Below are positions 37,005 through 49,078 of a stretch of DNA of 64,000 nt, piece by piece. Below the pieces are notes generated by a model. It was not told the origin of the DNA. It did not search any database and saw nothing but the letters and a program-made list of their open reading frames with translations. This DNA is from Coptis chinensis (lineage: Eukaryota > Streptophyta > Magnoliopsida > Ranunculales > Ranunculaceae): contig CM027381.1 of the NCBI GenBank assembly GCA_015680905.1, forward strand, positions 88,251,501 to 88,315,500. Direction: 5' to 3'. The position numbers and the translations under genes are program-made. How positions within the stretch are numbered: position 1 is the first letter of the stretch; each line of letters opens with the position of its first letter.

Positions 37005-38192
37005 TCATGGATAATGGTGATGTGTTGGTGGACTAGTGAGCTTGTGGAAGTGATGTTTGATAATTGTAATGTAGCGGTGGAAGGGGAGGTGGAGGTACCA
37101 GGTGGGGGCCTTTTTTGGTGAACATCGGAAGCGGTTACAGACCACAGGATGTGAAAGAAACCACTTACATTCCGGTAAAGATCTCTGCAACGGTTGGCCA
37201 GGGATGCAGTTATTCTTATTATCGTTATCTGGTATCTTGAGACAGCTCTGTGACTCGCCATGGAAGAAATTGAATGAGTAGGTGAAGTTTTGCAACTTTG
37301 GCAATGAACATATACTTGCTGGAATATCACCGGAAAATTTGTTATTTGCAACATTCAGTAGCTCCAAACTTCTCATATAAACTATTGTTTTAGGCAATGA
37401 GCCTACTAGTCTGTTGAAGCTAACGTCAAAAACTGTCAGATTTTTTAACCATCCTATCTCTAGTGGCAGACGTCCTCTAATCCCACAGTTCATGAGATTA
37501 ATCTCATTTACATTTCGTCCCAATCTTGCTAAACTTGATGGTACAAAACCACAAAGGTTATTGTTTGCCAAGACTAGTACTGATGCAGAGGTATTGCCAA
37601 TATTCTTCGGCAAGCTGAATTGGAATTTGTTGTTATTTATGAAGATTGCATCAAGTTTCAAGTCGAAGAGCCTACTGGGGACATCTCCTTGGAATTCATT
37701 GAAACGAATGTCGAGGTATTTTAATGAAGTGAGGTAGAGGACTATAGATGGGAATGGACCTGTGAACTGATTGTTACTCACATCGAACTCGTATAGGAGA
37801 TGTAGGTTACCAAAGCTCTCAGGTATGACTCCGTGGAAGTGATTGGAACTGATGTGGAAAAGAGCAAGATCAATAAGGAGTCCAAGTTCTTCTGGTAATG
37901 AACCAACAATGTCAGCATGGTTGAGATCGATTCCTGCAACAGTTGTAATATTAGGATCATCAGGGGATGGGGCACAGTAGACACCATTGTACTTGCAAAC
38001 ATCCTGGCTGTTCCAATTCGAAGTGAAGTTCTTAGGATCGGAGGAGATTACATCTTTCCATGCCTGAAAAGCTTTACAAGCATTTTGCAGTCTTGGATTA
38101 GGGGGAGGTGGGGAATCTTGGTGAGAGGAGCTAGCCAAAACAACAACACAAAAGAGGCAACAAAGACCAAGACTAAGACGTAGATTCGTCAT
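37005..38192 (-). CDS. LRX: LRX-type leucine-rich repeat extensin, short extensin tail
   Basis: LRX proteins are secreted cell-wall proteins that bind RALF peptides through the LRR domain and anchor through an extensin tail (family knowledge). The 395-residue product begins with a signal peptide (MTNLRLSLGLCCLFCVVVLA). It then has the LRX N-terminal block NPRLQNACKAFQAWKDVI...SDP and DVCKYNGVYCAPSPDD, followed by about ten LRRs (VAGIDLNHADIVGSLPEELG onward). A Cys-rich hinge (NNCIPGQPLQRSLPEC) ends it. The extensin part is only about 40 residues, with no Ser-Pro4 repeats. I use the ATG at 38190-38192 because an upstream in-frame ATG (38273) adds 27 residues that do not fit. No intron is needed. 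Confidence 0.85.
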   Translation of the reverse strand: MTNLRLSLGLCCLFCVVVLASSSHQDSPPPPNPRLQNACKAFQAWKDVISSDPKNFTSNWNSQDVCKYNGVYCAPSPDDPNITTVAGIDLNHADIVGSLPEELGLLIDLALFHISSNHFHGVIPESFGNLHLLYEFDVSNNQFTGPFPSIVLYLTSLKYLDIRFNEFQGDVPSRLFDLKLDAIFINNNKFQFSLPKNIGNTSASVLVLANNNLCGFVPSSLARLGRNVNEINLMNCGIRGRLPLEIGWLKNLTVFDVSFNRLVGSLPKTIVYMRSLELLNVANNKFSGDIPASICSLPKLQNFTYSFNFFHGESQSCLKIPDNDNKNNCIPGQPLQRSLPECKWFLSHPVVCNRFRCSPKKAPTWYLHLPFHRYITIIKHHFHKLTSPPTHHHYP

Positions 38193-39120
38193 CTGAAAAT
38201 GAACATAAAAAAAAACATAAGGGTAGAACAGCTCTTGGTTTATCAGATTGCTCGAATTCAATTTTGTGTTCAACGGGCATGAAGAATGTGATATATATAT
38301 ATATATATAATGGTATTTTGTTCGTATAATTATGTCCCTGCTCTGTTACATGGGAAATTTTTTTATGTAAAATACTTCAATGCAGTATTTGCGTGATGTT
38401 TTATGGGGAACAAAAATAGATTCTGAATTACCAAAATTAATGTCACAACTGTTGCATGAAGTTGTTAATACTTTTACAGAAAGTAGAACCTTTTCTGATG
38501 AGCGAACTGGCAACTATCACCCAATCACCCGTACTGGTCATAGTTAACGAATAACAAAAATACTAGTTAGCAAGATACTCTTCTGCATAACTATATATCA
38601 ATCTGATTTAAAAATAGAAGCAAAAGTGGTATGCCTATTTTTTCACAATACATGGGTAGCACAAGTCCAATTTAAAGAAAATGCGTATCAGACAGCGTAA
38701 GTTTACTAAAGATTCAAACCCTCTGGTATATTCAAGCATTAGGTCCAAATCCCGTGGAGCTATAGGTTGTCCAACATTATTGAGATGGTCGATATGCTAG
38801 ACTCGTCCAGATACTTGTGTAATGTACATGTCTATGAATAGCAAAACTGTTTTAAGTAGAAAATTGGAATGGTGATCTACTGTTCTTGTTAAGATCTTAC
38901 CATAATCTCATCTTCTAAAAATTACATTGATATCAATCCAATGCTGAAAAAGGTATACTTGAAAATCCGAGCAGTTATTTTGCTTTATGTTCAAATGCTT
39001 AGGAATAAAAATTCATTCAACCATACATTATGCTCAAAAATCAGAGCAGTTTTAAAGAGAACTTAGAAGAATATGCACATACTTGTGATATTTCAATGGG
39101 GAAAGAGAAATACATATTGG
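38193..39120. promoter_or_regulatory. Region between the two LRX genes, with TATA repeat
   Basis: This contains the promoter of the 37005-38192 gene. A TA run at 38291-38310 lies about 100 bases before its start and could serve as the TATA element. The rest shows no gene. Confidence 0.4.
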
Positions 39121-40311
39121 TCATGGATAATGGTGCGTAGTTGGCTGCAGGGGACTATTGTATTGAACTTTTGAAAATGGTGGTTGATGACGATAATGAA
39201 CTGGTGGAGGTGGCGAAGGCGGTGGAGGACGTTGCGGACTTCTTGGTGAACATCCAAAAGCATTACAGTCGGCAGGGTGTGAAAGAAATGAAGCGCATTC
39301 CTCTGCTGATCGCTGCAACGGTCGGTCAGGAATACAGTTCTTCTTATCATCCTTATCAGGTAGCTTGAGACAGCTCTGTGGTTCGCCACAGAAGTAATTG
39401 TTTGAGTAAGTGAAATTCTCCAAGTTTGGCAATGAACATATGCTTGCTGGAATCTCACCAGATAGTTTGTTATCTGCTACATTCAGTTGCTCCAAACTCT
39501 TCATATTACCCATTGTTTCAGGCAATGAGCCTACTAGTTTGTTGCGGCTAACATCGAAAACTGTCAGATTTTTTAACAAACCAATCTCTGGTGGCAAACA
39601 TCCGGTTATCCCACTGTTCATGAGAATTATCTCATTTAGAGTATTTCCTAATCTTGCTAAACTTGAAGGAAAGCAACCACTAAGGTCATTGTTTGCCAAG
39701 ACTAGTACTGATACCGGTGAATTGCCAATATTACTTGGCAAGCTGAAGCGGAATTTGTTGTTGTTTAGGAAGAGTGCATCCAGTTTCATGTCGAAGAGCT
39801 TATTTGGTACATCACCTTTAAAGTCATTGTAACGAATATCGAGAAATTTTAGAGAAGAGAGGCATAAGACTACTTCAGGGAATTGACCTGCAAATAGATT
39901 GTTACTCACATCAAGTTCATAGAGGAGACGTAGGTTCTGAAAGCTCTTGGGTATGATTCCACAGAAGCGATTAGAATTGATATGAAAAACAGCAAGATCA
40001 GTAAGTAATCCAAGTTCTTCTGGTAGTGAGCCACCAATGTTACCATGGTTGAGATCTATTCCTGCAACAGTTGTTATGTGACGATCATCTGGGGCAGGTG
40101 CACAGTAGACGCCATTGTAATTACAAACATCTAGGCCATACCAATTGGAAGTGAATTTTTTTGGATCCGAGACAATCACATGTTTCCATGCTTGAAGAGC
40201 ATCAAAAGCTTTTAATAGTCTTGGATTAGGGAGATCTAGGGAAGCTTGTTGAGAGGAACTAGGAAAAATAAGAACAAAAAGGAGGCCCAGACTAAGATGT
40301 AAGTTCATCAT
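39121..40311 (-). CDS. LRX: LRX-type leucine-rich repeat extensin, tandem copy
   Basis: This is a 396-residue paralogue of the neighbouring LRX gene, in the same orientation and without introns. It has a signal peptide (NLHLSLGLLFVLIFPSSS) and the block NPRLLKAFDALQAWKHV. Then come DVCNYNGVYCAPAPDD, about ten LRRs, and the hinge KKNCIPDRPLQRSAEECASF with CNAFGCSP. The tail has one proline cluster (PPPPSPPPPVHY) and ends YP like its neighbour, so it is also a short-tail LRX. Start choice is between two adjacent ATGs (40309-40311 or 40306-40308). A TATA-like ATATATAAG at about 40388-40396 lies upstream. Its hinge and proline tail look closer to the usual LRX pattern than those of the other copy. 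Confidence 0.87.
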   Translation of the reverse strand: MMNLHLSLGLLFVLIFPSSSQQASLDLPNPRLLKAFDALQAWKHVIVSDPKKFTSNWYGLDVCNYNGVYCAPAPDDRHITTVAGIDLNHGNIGGSLPEELGLLTDLAVFHINSNRFCGIIPKSFQNLRLLYELDVSNNLFAGQFPEVVLCLSSLKFLDIRYNDFKGDVPNKLFDMKLDALFLNNNKFRFSLPSNIGNSPVSVLVLANNDLSGCFPSSLARLGNTLNEIILMNSGITGCLPPEIGLLKNLTVFDVSRNKLVGSLPETMGNMKSLEQLNVADNKLSGEIPASICSLPNLENFTYSNNYFCGEPQSCLKLPDKDDKKNCIPDRPLQRSAEECASFLSHPADCNAFGCSPRSPQRPPPPSPPPPVHYRHQPPFSKVQYNSPLQPTTHHYP

Positions 40312-40476
40312 TTTCAAGACGAACAAGAACAAATGCGCTTTTATCCTTGGAATGTTCTCTGTGGTTTGATTATTGAGTGAACGTGTAATATATAAGAGAG
40401 TCGATGACTTGTTAAGTTTAATAAAGTATGTGGTATAATCAACAAATACAACTGACTATATCACAATTTAAAACCA
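40312..40476. promoter_or_regulatory. Promoter region of the second LRX gene
   Basis: This is the short upstream region of the minus-strand gene, with a TATA-like motif at about 40388-40396, some 80 bases before the start codon. Confidence 0.4.
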
Positions 40477-40662
40477 AGGGTTAACTACCCCCACTAGATG
40501 AGCCAATTAGGATTTTTCCTCGAAGTACACAAAAAAAGAGTTAATTTGGGTTGACCGTGTTTTTTTTTGTGTGTGTGTATTTAGGAGGGAGACCCTAATT
40601 GGCCATCTAATGGGAGAAAATCCTAATTGGCTCATCTAGGAGGGGTAACACCAACTAACCCT
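40477..40662. mobile_element. Small fold-back MITE
   Basis: The inverted arms of about 40 bases share tagatgagccaattaggatt (left, 40495 onward) and its complement (right, near 40618-40640). Both start agggtta. The loop holds a T/GT-rich stretch. No target duplication is clear. Confidence 0.6.
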
Positions 40663-43395
40663 AAAACGAATGGAAGTGATTATAACGTGAATATAGAGTT
40701 GCTATTGCTCTTGATGATCATCAGATAATCTGAATTCAGTTTGACTTTCACATGGTAACAAAGAAGTATAAATCTAGATGGTTTTTAGTTCATATTACTG
40801 TCCTGACTGTCCTCTATAGAGCTGACTTCCTTTGAGTTTTAACCACTACCTGCTCTATTACATCCTAAAGAAAAAAAATATGTAAAATACTGCTAATGCA
40901 TTATTTGCATGATGTTTTTGGGATGGTGGGAAGGAAAATTGCTTCTGATTTCACCAAAAACGCGGTGTGGAGACTGTTTGCATGTAAAACGCGATTTCAC
41001 CAAGAAGGATTTTGTAATGACCAATTCAAATTAGCTACTACCATCGCTCTCAATGAACAAGACCAAATTCCATATTTAAGATGCTTTTTCTTGTTAGGGT
41101 GAGTTCTACAACCGCACACATTAAGGGCCCATTAGATGGTCAATGAGAAGTTGAAAACATATTTCGAAGTCGGAGAAAACGTACGTTAATTGGTTCAAAA
41201 AGAAAAACGTTTACTTCTTCTTGGAGCCTTTTCCCGGTGGCTTATTATTGGAGCTCATAAAATTGGATTCAGTGCCATGATCCTAAACAAAGGGTTGGTG
41301 CCTTGGTGGTACTTGCTTGGTAGAGGACATAAAAAAAAAACACCAAGGTTCAAAAAAGTTCTACACTTCTACACATGCATTGACAAATTAAAATCTTGAT
41401 ATGAAATCTAGTGATAGGCAACCCACCTTGGATTTGCTTGATCCTTGAAGGATTTGATTAAGGTTAAGATATAGGCCTGCAACTTCTAATTTGCTACAAA
41501 AGCTGGGGCCCAAGTTACAGATATTCCCACAATCCCACCTATAAGTTCTTCAAGAAATTTATATAGCTAATCAGGGGATCAAAGTAGCTGGCAAGACTCA
41601 AATGTGCTGGTCAAGCATTCTAATTTAGATGTTCTTGTCTTTTGGTTTTCATTTTTCTTGCGATACCAATATTTGCTTAGTTTAAGAACAACTTGCCTAC
41701 TGAAAAAGACAGAAGAAAGAGAGACCACAGGGGGTTAGTAAAATAAAGTCTCAAGTAATTAATGGAAAAAAACGTGGAAGGAATAAGAAGTTAAATAGAA
41801 AAAAGGAGGGGGATACACAGATATATAAACAATATATACAAAGTGTAGAATAAAGTCAATAAAACTAAATTTAAAATGAGAAAGAGGGGTAACGACCAGT
41901 TCATAATTTGAGTGTCGCCAATTTAAAATGGTAGATTGGTTAAAATTGTACGATATTCGAAATCCTATTTCGGAAATGATTCAGCCAATATCGCGGTATC
42001 GCGCCAAGTTATCAGAACTATACAGCCAAGTAATGAAGGAAAATCGTCAATTGAAATCTTCAAAGGTTGTTTGTTTAGTTTTTTATATGCATGCATAAAC
42101 CAGAAATCATATTCACGTACCAAATTCTGGAGCCCGTGACAAGGACCATTTAACTCTCGCGTTCTTTTATTGCAAACAAAGATATGAAGTTGCTCCTGCC
42201 TCCTAAGCATGTTTTATCTCATTTAATTTGAATAACAACAAAATTAACGACGCAACGTACACATGCAGTACACAAAATTATATAGACATCAAAGATGAAG
42301 CGACGAAGTGTCAAAGACAATTTAGTTTAACAACCATCAAATATATGTGACTCAAATCTCTACACTATATGATAGCCGGATTTTTAGGAGGAAAATTTCT
42401 CAACCGAACTATGTATTTGTAATCTCTTTATTTTATGATTTTAGAATCACCTCCCTTAATTATTCTAATTAGCTCCTTCCTTTTTAAACAATTTATCAAA
42501 AACTCTCTTATTTTATTGAAATTAGAATTAGCTTCATATTATTTAAAATAATTAAAAAATCTCATTCACGTCACTCAAATTATATTCAACCCTTTTAATA
42601 TTTTAATATTATTTTTTAAATTATAACTAGAATTCAAAAAATCATACTATCATATAGATGTTAGAGCGACAGATTTAAAGATTTGAAAAAACACACAATG
42701 CATAACACGGATCGTATACTCGTAAACTTAAAATAGTCAAAAGGAGTACCGAATACGAATCGTAGACCAAAGTATATATGTACCTATTGATTTAATCATT
42801 GATCTTAAATGTTCTCATTAATTGGTTTGCTATGTTCAAATAACCAAATAAAATCATTTTCTTATCTCAACTAGCGTGGTTGTATATATTTTGTTTATGT
42901 AGGGGATAGTGTGTTCAAGGCATTATCCAAAAACCCAATTCGAAGGGACCTACTGGATTACGTACGTTTATGTAAGGTAATAAGCTATATATATATACAA
43001 TAGTCGATGAACTGAAATTGTCCAAGTGGAAGGCGGAAAAGTGTATGACGTTATCTTTAGCTTCTCTTTCTTTTTGACAAAACGATTCTTCAATACTTTA
43101 GCCAAACAAACAATGGTGAAATTTGCATTTTTTGCATTTTCTTGATGTCTTTTTCCATAAAAGCGCTTCTCTGCAAACCATTTTCAATATCCTGCCCAAA
43201 CTTTCATGGTTAGGTGGACTGGCTGATTTGGGCCGGGATATAGGTGGCCCCAAGTTAGACTGTCCAAGTCAGTGTTTCCATGGTCCAATGAAAAATATAA
43301 CAACTTACAAGCCGATGTCATGTAAAAAGGGTGGAATTGTATGTGTCCACTCTTAGGTTCTCTCATGGATACCTCCTCTTCCCCTCCCCCGGAGT
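40663..43395. other. Intergenic DNA, nothing recognised
   Basis: About 2.7 kb of AT-rich sequence has only short chance frames and no recognisable domain. I cannot assign any part of it. Confidence 0.45.
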
Positions 43396-43701
43396 TAGGG
43401 CTGGAAATGGTACGGGATGCGACTCGAATCCGACCATATCCGAATCCATTTTAACGGATATGGTTTTTATGTTTGTGACTAGAATTCGATCCGAATATCC
43501 GAATCATTTTAACAAGAGTTATATTTTGATGCCTAAAAATTAATTTATATTTTATATTTATACATAAAAATCATTAAAATAGTGTATTTTTTGGTGTTTT
43601 TTAATATGGATATCTAAAATCCGACCCGAATCCAGATGGATCCAAATATGGTAGAGTTTTGAGTGAGAATCCGACCCGAATCCGCTCTATTTCCAGCCCT
43701 A
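43396..43701. mobile_element. hAT-type MITE with degenerate TSD
   Basis: The ends are TAGGGCTGGAAATGG and the inverse of TAGGGCTGGAAATAG. Flanks CCCGGAGT (43388-43395) and CATGGAGT (43702-43709) agree at six of eight positions, an aged 8-bp duplication. The interior has repeated atccgaa and cgacccgaat blocks. Confidence 0.7.
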
Positions 43702-43752
43702 CATGGAGTCACCATTTCTCCTTGATAGAGAAAAGAGAATACGAGTACATAG

Positions 43753-43924
43753 TAAAAAACTTGTGATTTCCTTGATTGTAAAATGAATTACATCATGTCT
43801 TTATATAGACAAGTTTCTAACAAACTAACAGAATTACAACAGACTTCTGACAACTAACATAATTGACAACTGTATAACTAACTACTTCTAGAATGTTCTT
43901 GTATCTTCAATGACTTGCTTATCA
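43753..43924 (-). repeat. 3' LTR of the copia element
   Basis: A 172-bp LTR that pairs with 48515-48686 at equal length and about 94% identity by eye. Confidence 0.92.
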
Positions 43925-43931
43925 TACCCCC

Positions 43932-46900
43932 TCAAGCTGAAGTAGGCTTGGAGACAACTGAGAGCTTGAACTTCAAAAGATTATGTCTTTGTTTGGATAG
44001 ACCTTTAGTAAGTATATCTGCAAGCTGATCTTCAGTACACACATAGTTAATCTTGATAGAGTTACTAGTAACCAATTCCCTCACAAAATGGTAATCAACC
44101 TCGATATGCTTAGTTCTAGCATGGAAGACTGGATTCGAGGCAAGAGAGATAGAGCTGATATTATCACACCATAAAACAGGTAAGTCAAGTATAGGAACTT
44201 GAAGAGCAACAAAGAGTTTCTTTAGCCATGACAATTCAGCTGCAGCGTGAGCCAATGACCTATACTCAGATTCAGTAGAGGATCGAGCCACAGTAGGTTG
44301 TTTCTTTGCAGACCAGGAAATAGGTGTGTATCCATAGAAAACGACAAAACCACTTGTTGACCGTCTATCAGATGGTGGGCCTGCCCAATCAGCATCAGAA
44401 TAGGCCTGTATCCTTGTAGAATCTTTCTTAATTACAAATCCATGATCTAAAGTACCCTTTAAATATCTTAGAATTCTTTTTGCTGCTGTAAAATGACTTG
44501 TTCTTGGACAATGAAGATATTGACATACTTGATTTACTGCATAAGAGATATCAGGCCTACTCCATGTAAGGTACTGAAGAGCACCAACCATAGACCGATA
44601 TTCAGAGCCATCTGGAAGTAAATCTCCAGTTTCATTATCCAATTTTGTATAAGAAGAGTATGGTGTAGAAATTGGCTTTGCACCATCCATTTTGTATCTT
44701 TTTAGAAGATCTAAGATGTACTTTGTCTGACACACAATTCAAGCATCTGAGTTGAAGTTTTTGAGACTTCCAGTCCTAGAAAATAACTCAAGTTACCAAG
44801 ATCCTTCATTGCAAACTGAGTCCCCAAAGCTTTAATAATATCAAATATATGAGATGAAGAAGATCCAGTAATCAAAATATCATCAACATATACTAAAAGA
44901 TATGTGATGTGACCATTGTACTTCTGAACAAACAAAGAAATATCAGCATCAACAATGTGGAAATTCATAGCTAGAAGAACTTGAAGTAAAAGCGTAATAC
45001 CGGGGCTCGAGGTGCCTGTTTAAGGCCATATAGAGACTTCAAAAGTTTACAGACATATCCTGGCTTGTCTTTATCAATGAACCCTGATGGTTGATCCATG
45101 TAGACTTCTTCTCTTAACACACCATGAAGGAAAGCATTACTGACATCAAGTTGTCTTACACACCAATCATTCTCTACTGCTAAGGCAAGAATTAGTCTTA
45201 TTGTTGCTGGTTTAGCAACTGGACTATAAGTTTGAGTGTAGTCTATACCTTCTTGCTGACTAAACCCTTTTGCTACAAGTCTGGCCTTGAATTTGTCAAT
45301 CAGTCCATTTGGTTTTTGCTTCAGTTGAAAAACCCACTTGTTTTTAATGACATCCTGACCAGTATTATGGACTAGAATCCAAGTATTAGTTGATTGTAAA
45401 GCATTGAACTCTTCAACCATGGCTTGTCTTCAGTTTTCATCCTTTACTGCTTGACTATAGCATGTAGGAACTGTTGGCATTGTGTCTAGTATTGTTGTTG
45501 TAACATTGTAACAGAGGATGGTTTGTAGATAAAAAAGCTTTCTTCTTACTTATTCCTGATTTTGCTATTGTGTTCATTGTATGTTTGTTAGTTGAGGAAA
45601 TGGTAGGAAGTTGATAGTTTTGCAATGGCTGAGACACCTTAGTATTTGGCAATGATTGTGAAGAAGAGGGTTCTAAAGAATTTTGAGATGTAGTATTTGA
45701 TGAGTTATGATTGGAATGAGATGAACTGGGATTGGAGATTGAATGTGTAGATGGAGTTGAATGATGACTTAAAGTATTTGGTAAAGGGGAGACAATAGGA
45801 TTTTGGAAATTAGAAACTGATGTTGCTTGTGTAGGCAAAGGAATTGTATTATGAGGAAATGAAGTGAAAACACAATAGGAAGTGAATGATAAGTGGAAAC
45901 AGAGGATTGAGATGCTTGTAATGTTGACTTAAAAGGAAAATGAGACTCATTAAACACAACATTTCTTGAAATATAGATTCTACCAGTAAGAGAGTCAAGA
46001 CATCTATAACCCTGATGGTTTAAACTATAACCAATGAAGACACATTCCTTGCTTCTAGCTTGAAATTTGTTTGAATTATAAGGTCTTAACCAAGGGTAGC
46101 ATGCACAGCCATAACTTTTGAGAAAGTTATACTTTGGGATTTTTTTGAATATTCTTTCATATGGTGAAGTGTACTGATAGTGTTTTATAGGAAGTCTGTT
46201 AATGAGGAAAACTGAAGTCAAATATACTTTAGTCCAGTAGGTAAAAGGAATAGAACTTTGTGAGAATAAAGTTCTACTAAGATCATTGATCTGTCTATGT
46301 TTGCGTTCTACAATACCATTTTGTTGTGGTGTGTAAAGGCAACAAAATTGATGTTTAATACCACATTTGGAAAGAAAGTCTTCAAGTAAATTACTTGTAA
46401 ACTCTCCTCCTGCATCAGACCTAAAAATTTTGATTTTCAAATCTAAAAGGTTTTCTATTTGAGCTTTGAAATTTTGAAAAGCAGCATTGAAGTCAGACTT
46501 GGCTTTTAATGGAAAAATTCAGCAGTATTTAGAATAGTCATCAACAATACTTGCATAAAATCGAAACCCAGAAATTGAATTCATTGGAGCTGGTCCCCAC
46601 AAGTCAACATGAATCAAATACAAAGGATAACTAGCCTTGCTAGTAGACAAAGAAAAAGACAATTGAGTACTCTTGCCAAATTGGCAGTTATTACAGAAAT
46701 GATTCTGAGAATCTTTATTCAAAGGTAAAGCAAAGTTTTGAATGACTTTATGCATGATAGAAGATGCAGGATGTCCTAGCCGTTGGTGCCACACCAGTGG
46801 TCTAGTTCTTTCACCAATATAGGCTGAATTTGATGGTGCATAAGATAATGCATGAGCTGTAGGAAGTGAAATGGGATATAGGCCATTATGATGATGCCCT

Positions 46901-48258
46901 TGGAAAAGGATCTTCTGTGTTAAATTGTCCTTCACATAAAAATGAGAGGGAGTGAAAGTCAGTGAACAATTGTTATCTGAAGTGAATTTTTGAACTGATA
47001 ATAGGTTCTGTGATAATTTAGGAACATGTAACACATCCTTAAGCATAAAAGTAGATGCAGTAGGTGTTTTAAGAATGACATTACCAGTGTGAGCAATGTT
47101 TAATGCTTGGCCATCTCCCACTGTGACTTGGTCTGTGCCAGAATATGCATTTGGATAGCTGAGATTCTCATATTCAGATGTCATGTGATTAGAAGCTCCA
47201 CTATCAACATACCAATCTATGTTCTTTGAACTTGATGCACCATTCATGTTAGCTACCATAGCATGTAGCTTCTTAGGTGGTATTTTGCCCTGATAAGCAT
47301 AATTCATCCGGTCGTAACAATCAATAGCATAGTGACCAACTTTATCACAAATTTGACAGACAGGTCTGTTCCCATAGTTGTATTGTGAAGGTACTCCTTG
47401 ACCATTGGGACCAGATTGAAGACACTTATTTGTCTGATTGAGAGATTGTGAATATGCATTGTTGTTATTGTAGTTGTTATAAGAACCAGTACTACCTCTT
47501 CCATTGAACCTACCTCTTCCTCTTTCTCTATAAGTGTTTCCACCTCAATTATTTTGAGAGTAATGATTGGAACCATTTGTAGTCCTTGATGCTTGAAATG
47601 CTTGTGTTACATTCTCTGAGTTTTGAACAATAGTTCTGCCTTCTTCCAAGTTTAACTCTTCAGTTAAAAGAAGACCGTGTAACTCATCAATAGAAACTGC
47701 TTTAGATTGAACTCGGATGGATGTGCAGAAAGATTTATAATCAACAGGTAAACCTTTCAAGATATAGATCAATACATCTTCTTCATTTATAACACTTCCA
47801 ACAACATTCAAATTATCTACTGCTTCTTTGAATCTTTGAAGATACTCTGACATTGTGGAATTACCTTTAGTAATGGATTGTAGTCTTATCTTAAGTTGAT
47901 GAATGTGAGATCTTGAAACTGAAGAGAACATTTTCTCTAAAGTAGTCCATAGCTGATTTGACGTTGCAGAACCAACAACATAAGGAAGAAGACTCTCTGA
48001 AATAGTAGCATTGAGCCAAATCAACAGATTTTGATCTTTCTTGTTCCATGAAGTATATAGAGGATTGACATAAGTAGCTTCAGCAAGATGTTTGAGTGGA
48101 CAAATCGAAGTGGCATCAACAACATCAATTAACTCGTATGTTCTAAGAATAGGTAACCATAAAGACTTCCAAAGAACATAGTTGTCTTTGGTTAATTTGA
48201 TTGTGATGAGATTAGAGATGTTGCGAAAAGATGAATCCGTGTAACTTATCATACTCAA
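43932..48258 (-). pseudogene. Copia gag-pol polyprotein, broken
   Basis: Reading on the minus strand from 48258: a UBN2-type gag; a zinc knuckle (CQICDKVGHYAIDC) near 47310-47360; the protease motif DSGASNHMT; the pre-integrase HQRLGHP; the integrase with DLWGP and SDAGGEFTS; reverse transcriptase with YVDDILI near 44885; and copia RNase H with SDADWAG, STESEYR and the closing DILTKGL. Gag to integrase share one frame, interrupted by TGA at 47545-47547 and 46519-46521. Further frame changes occur near 45860, 45500, 45000 and 44740. It cannot yield a full polyprotein. Confidence 0.9.
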
Positions 48259-48514
48259 AAATGGAAATCAAAAGCTTGACTTCAAATACTGTAATCGATT
48301 TAAAGCTAAACCAATTAAACAAAAGATTGAATAACAGAGATTTGAAAAATCACACTTACTTCTTGTTGATTGAACCAATTTTAAGATAAGAAGAATAACC
48401 TTTGAACTGAAATCACCATTAATGAAGACTCTTCAAGCTTTGAAGCTTTTGACATGATGAAGAATGAAATTGAATTTTGAGATCACCGTTAGGTGTTTTT
48501 ATGCTCTGATACCA

Positions 48515-48686
48515 TAAAGAACTTGTGATTTCATTGATTGTAAAATGAATTACATCATGTCTTTATATAGACAAGTTTCTAACAGACTAACAGAATTACA
48601 ACAGACTTTTGACAACTAACAGAATTGATAGCTATATAACTAACTACTTATAGAATGTTTTTGTATCTTCAATGACTTGCTTATCA
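48515..48686 (-). repeat. 5' LTR of the copia element
   Basis: A 172-bp LTR. The primer-binding site lies immediately inside it at about 48504-48514. Confidence 0.92.
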
Positions 48687-48691
48687 CATAG

Positions 48692-49078
48692 TGCCAACAG
48701 TTGCATTTTTGTCAAGGATCTCACCCTATGACCATACACTTTCAAAAGTTTTGAATGCCTCCTAGACCTAATCCTGATGAGCGCAGTCTAGGGACAGGGC
48801 TGGGCTGGGCTGCAGCCCACTCCAAGTTATAATAGTACACAGAAATTAGTTGTGAAAAGTTTATAAGAGCAGCCACTTTGACTGAAAATCCTTAATCTGC
48901 TACTAGGGCTGGGAGGCCAAAACTTTGACAGGATTTTAAAGGCCAATATATGAAATAAGGGCTTCACTGAATGGGCCATGATCCATGAATATATATAAGA
49001 AAAGAAGAAAACACAGGCAGAATGAAGGGTTTATGTGAGTGAAGAGAAAATCTGGAAGTGAGAAAAAGAGATCATAAA
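48692..49078. promoter_or_regulatory. Upstream region of the TPR gene
   Basis: This short interval separates the copia target duplication from the start codon, so the retrotransposon landed about 390 bases upstream of the coding region and may have displaced promoter sequence. A TA-rich stretch atatatataag lies at about 48990-49000. Confidence 0.4.

Larger units (their letters stand above)
43753..48686 (-). mobile_element. Complete Ty1/copia LTR retrotransposon
   Basis: Two 172-bp LTRs (43753-43924 and 48515-48686) begin TGATAAGCAAG on the minus strand. They are flanked by the 5-bp duplication CATAG (43748-43752 and 48687-48691). The primer-binding site TGGTATCAGAG, complementary to initiator-Met tRNA, directly follows the 5' LTR. 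A purine tract (TTGAGGGGGTA) precedes the 3' LTR. The LTRs differ at about ten positions, so the insertion is not recent. The internal region codes gag, protease, integrase, reverse transcriptase and RNase H, in copia order, but is broken. The very short LTRs are a noteworthy trait of this family. Confidence 0.93.

Noticed and set aside
38193..38273. Longer N-terminus for the first LRX gene from the ATG at 38273
   Set aside because: It would put 27 residues before the signal peptide, and the paralogue has no equivalent.
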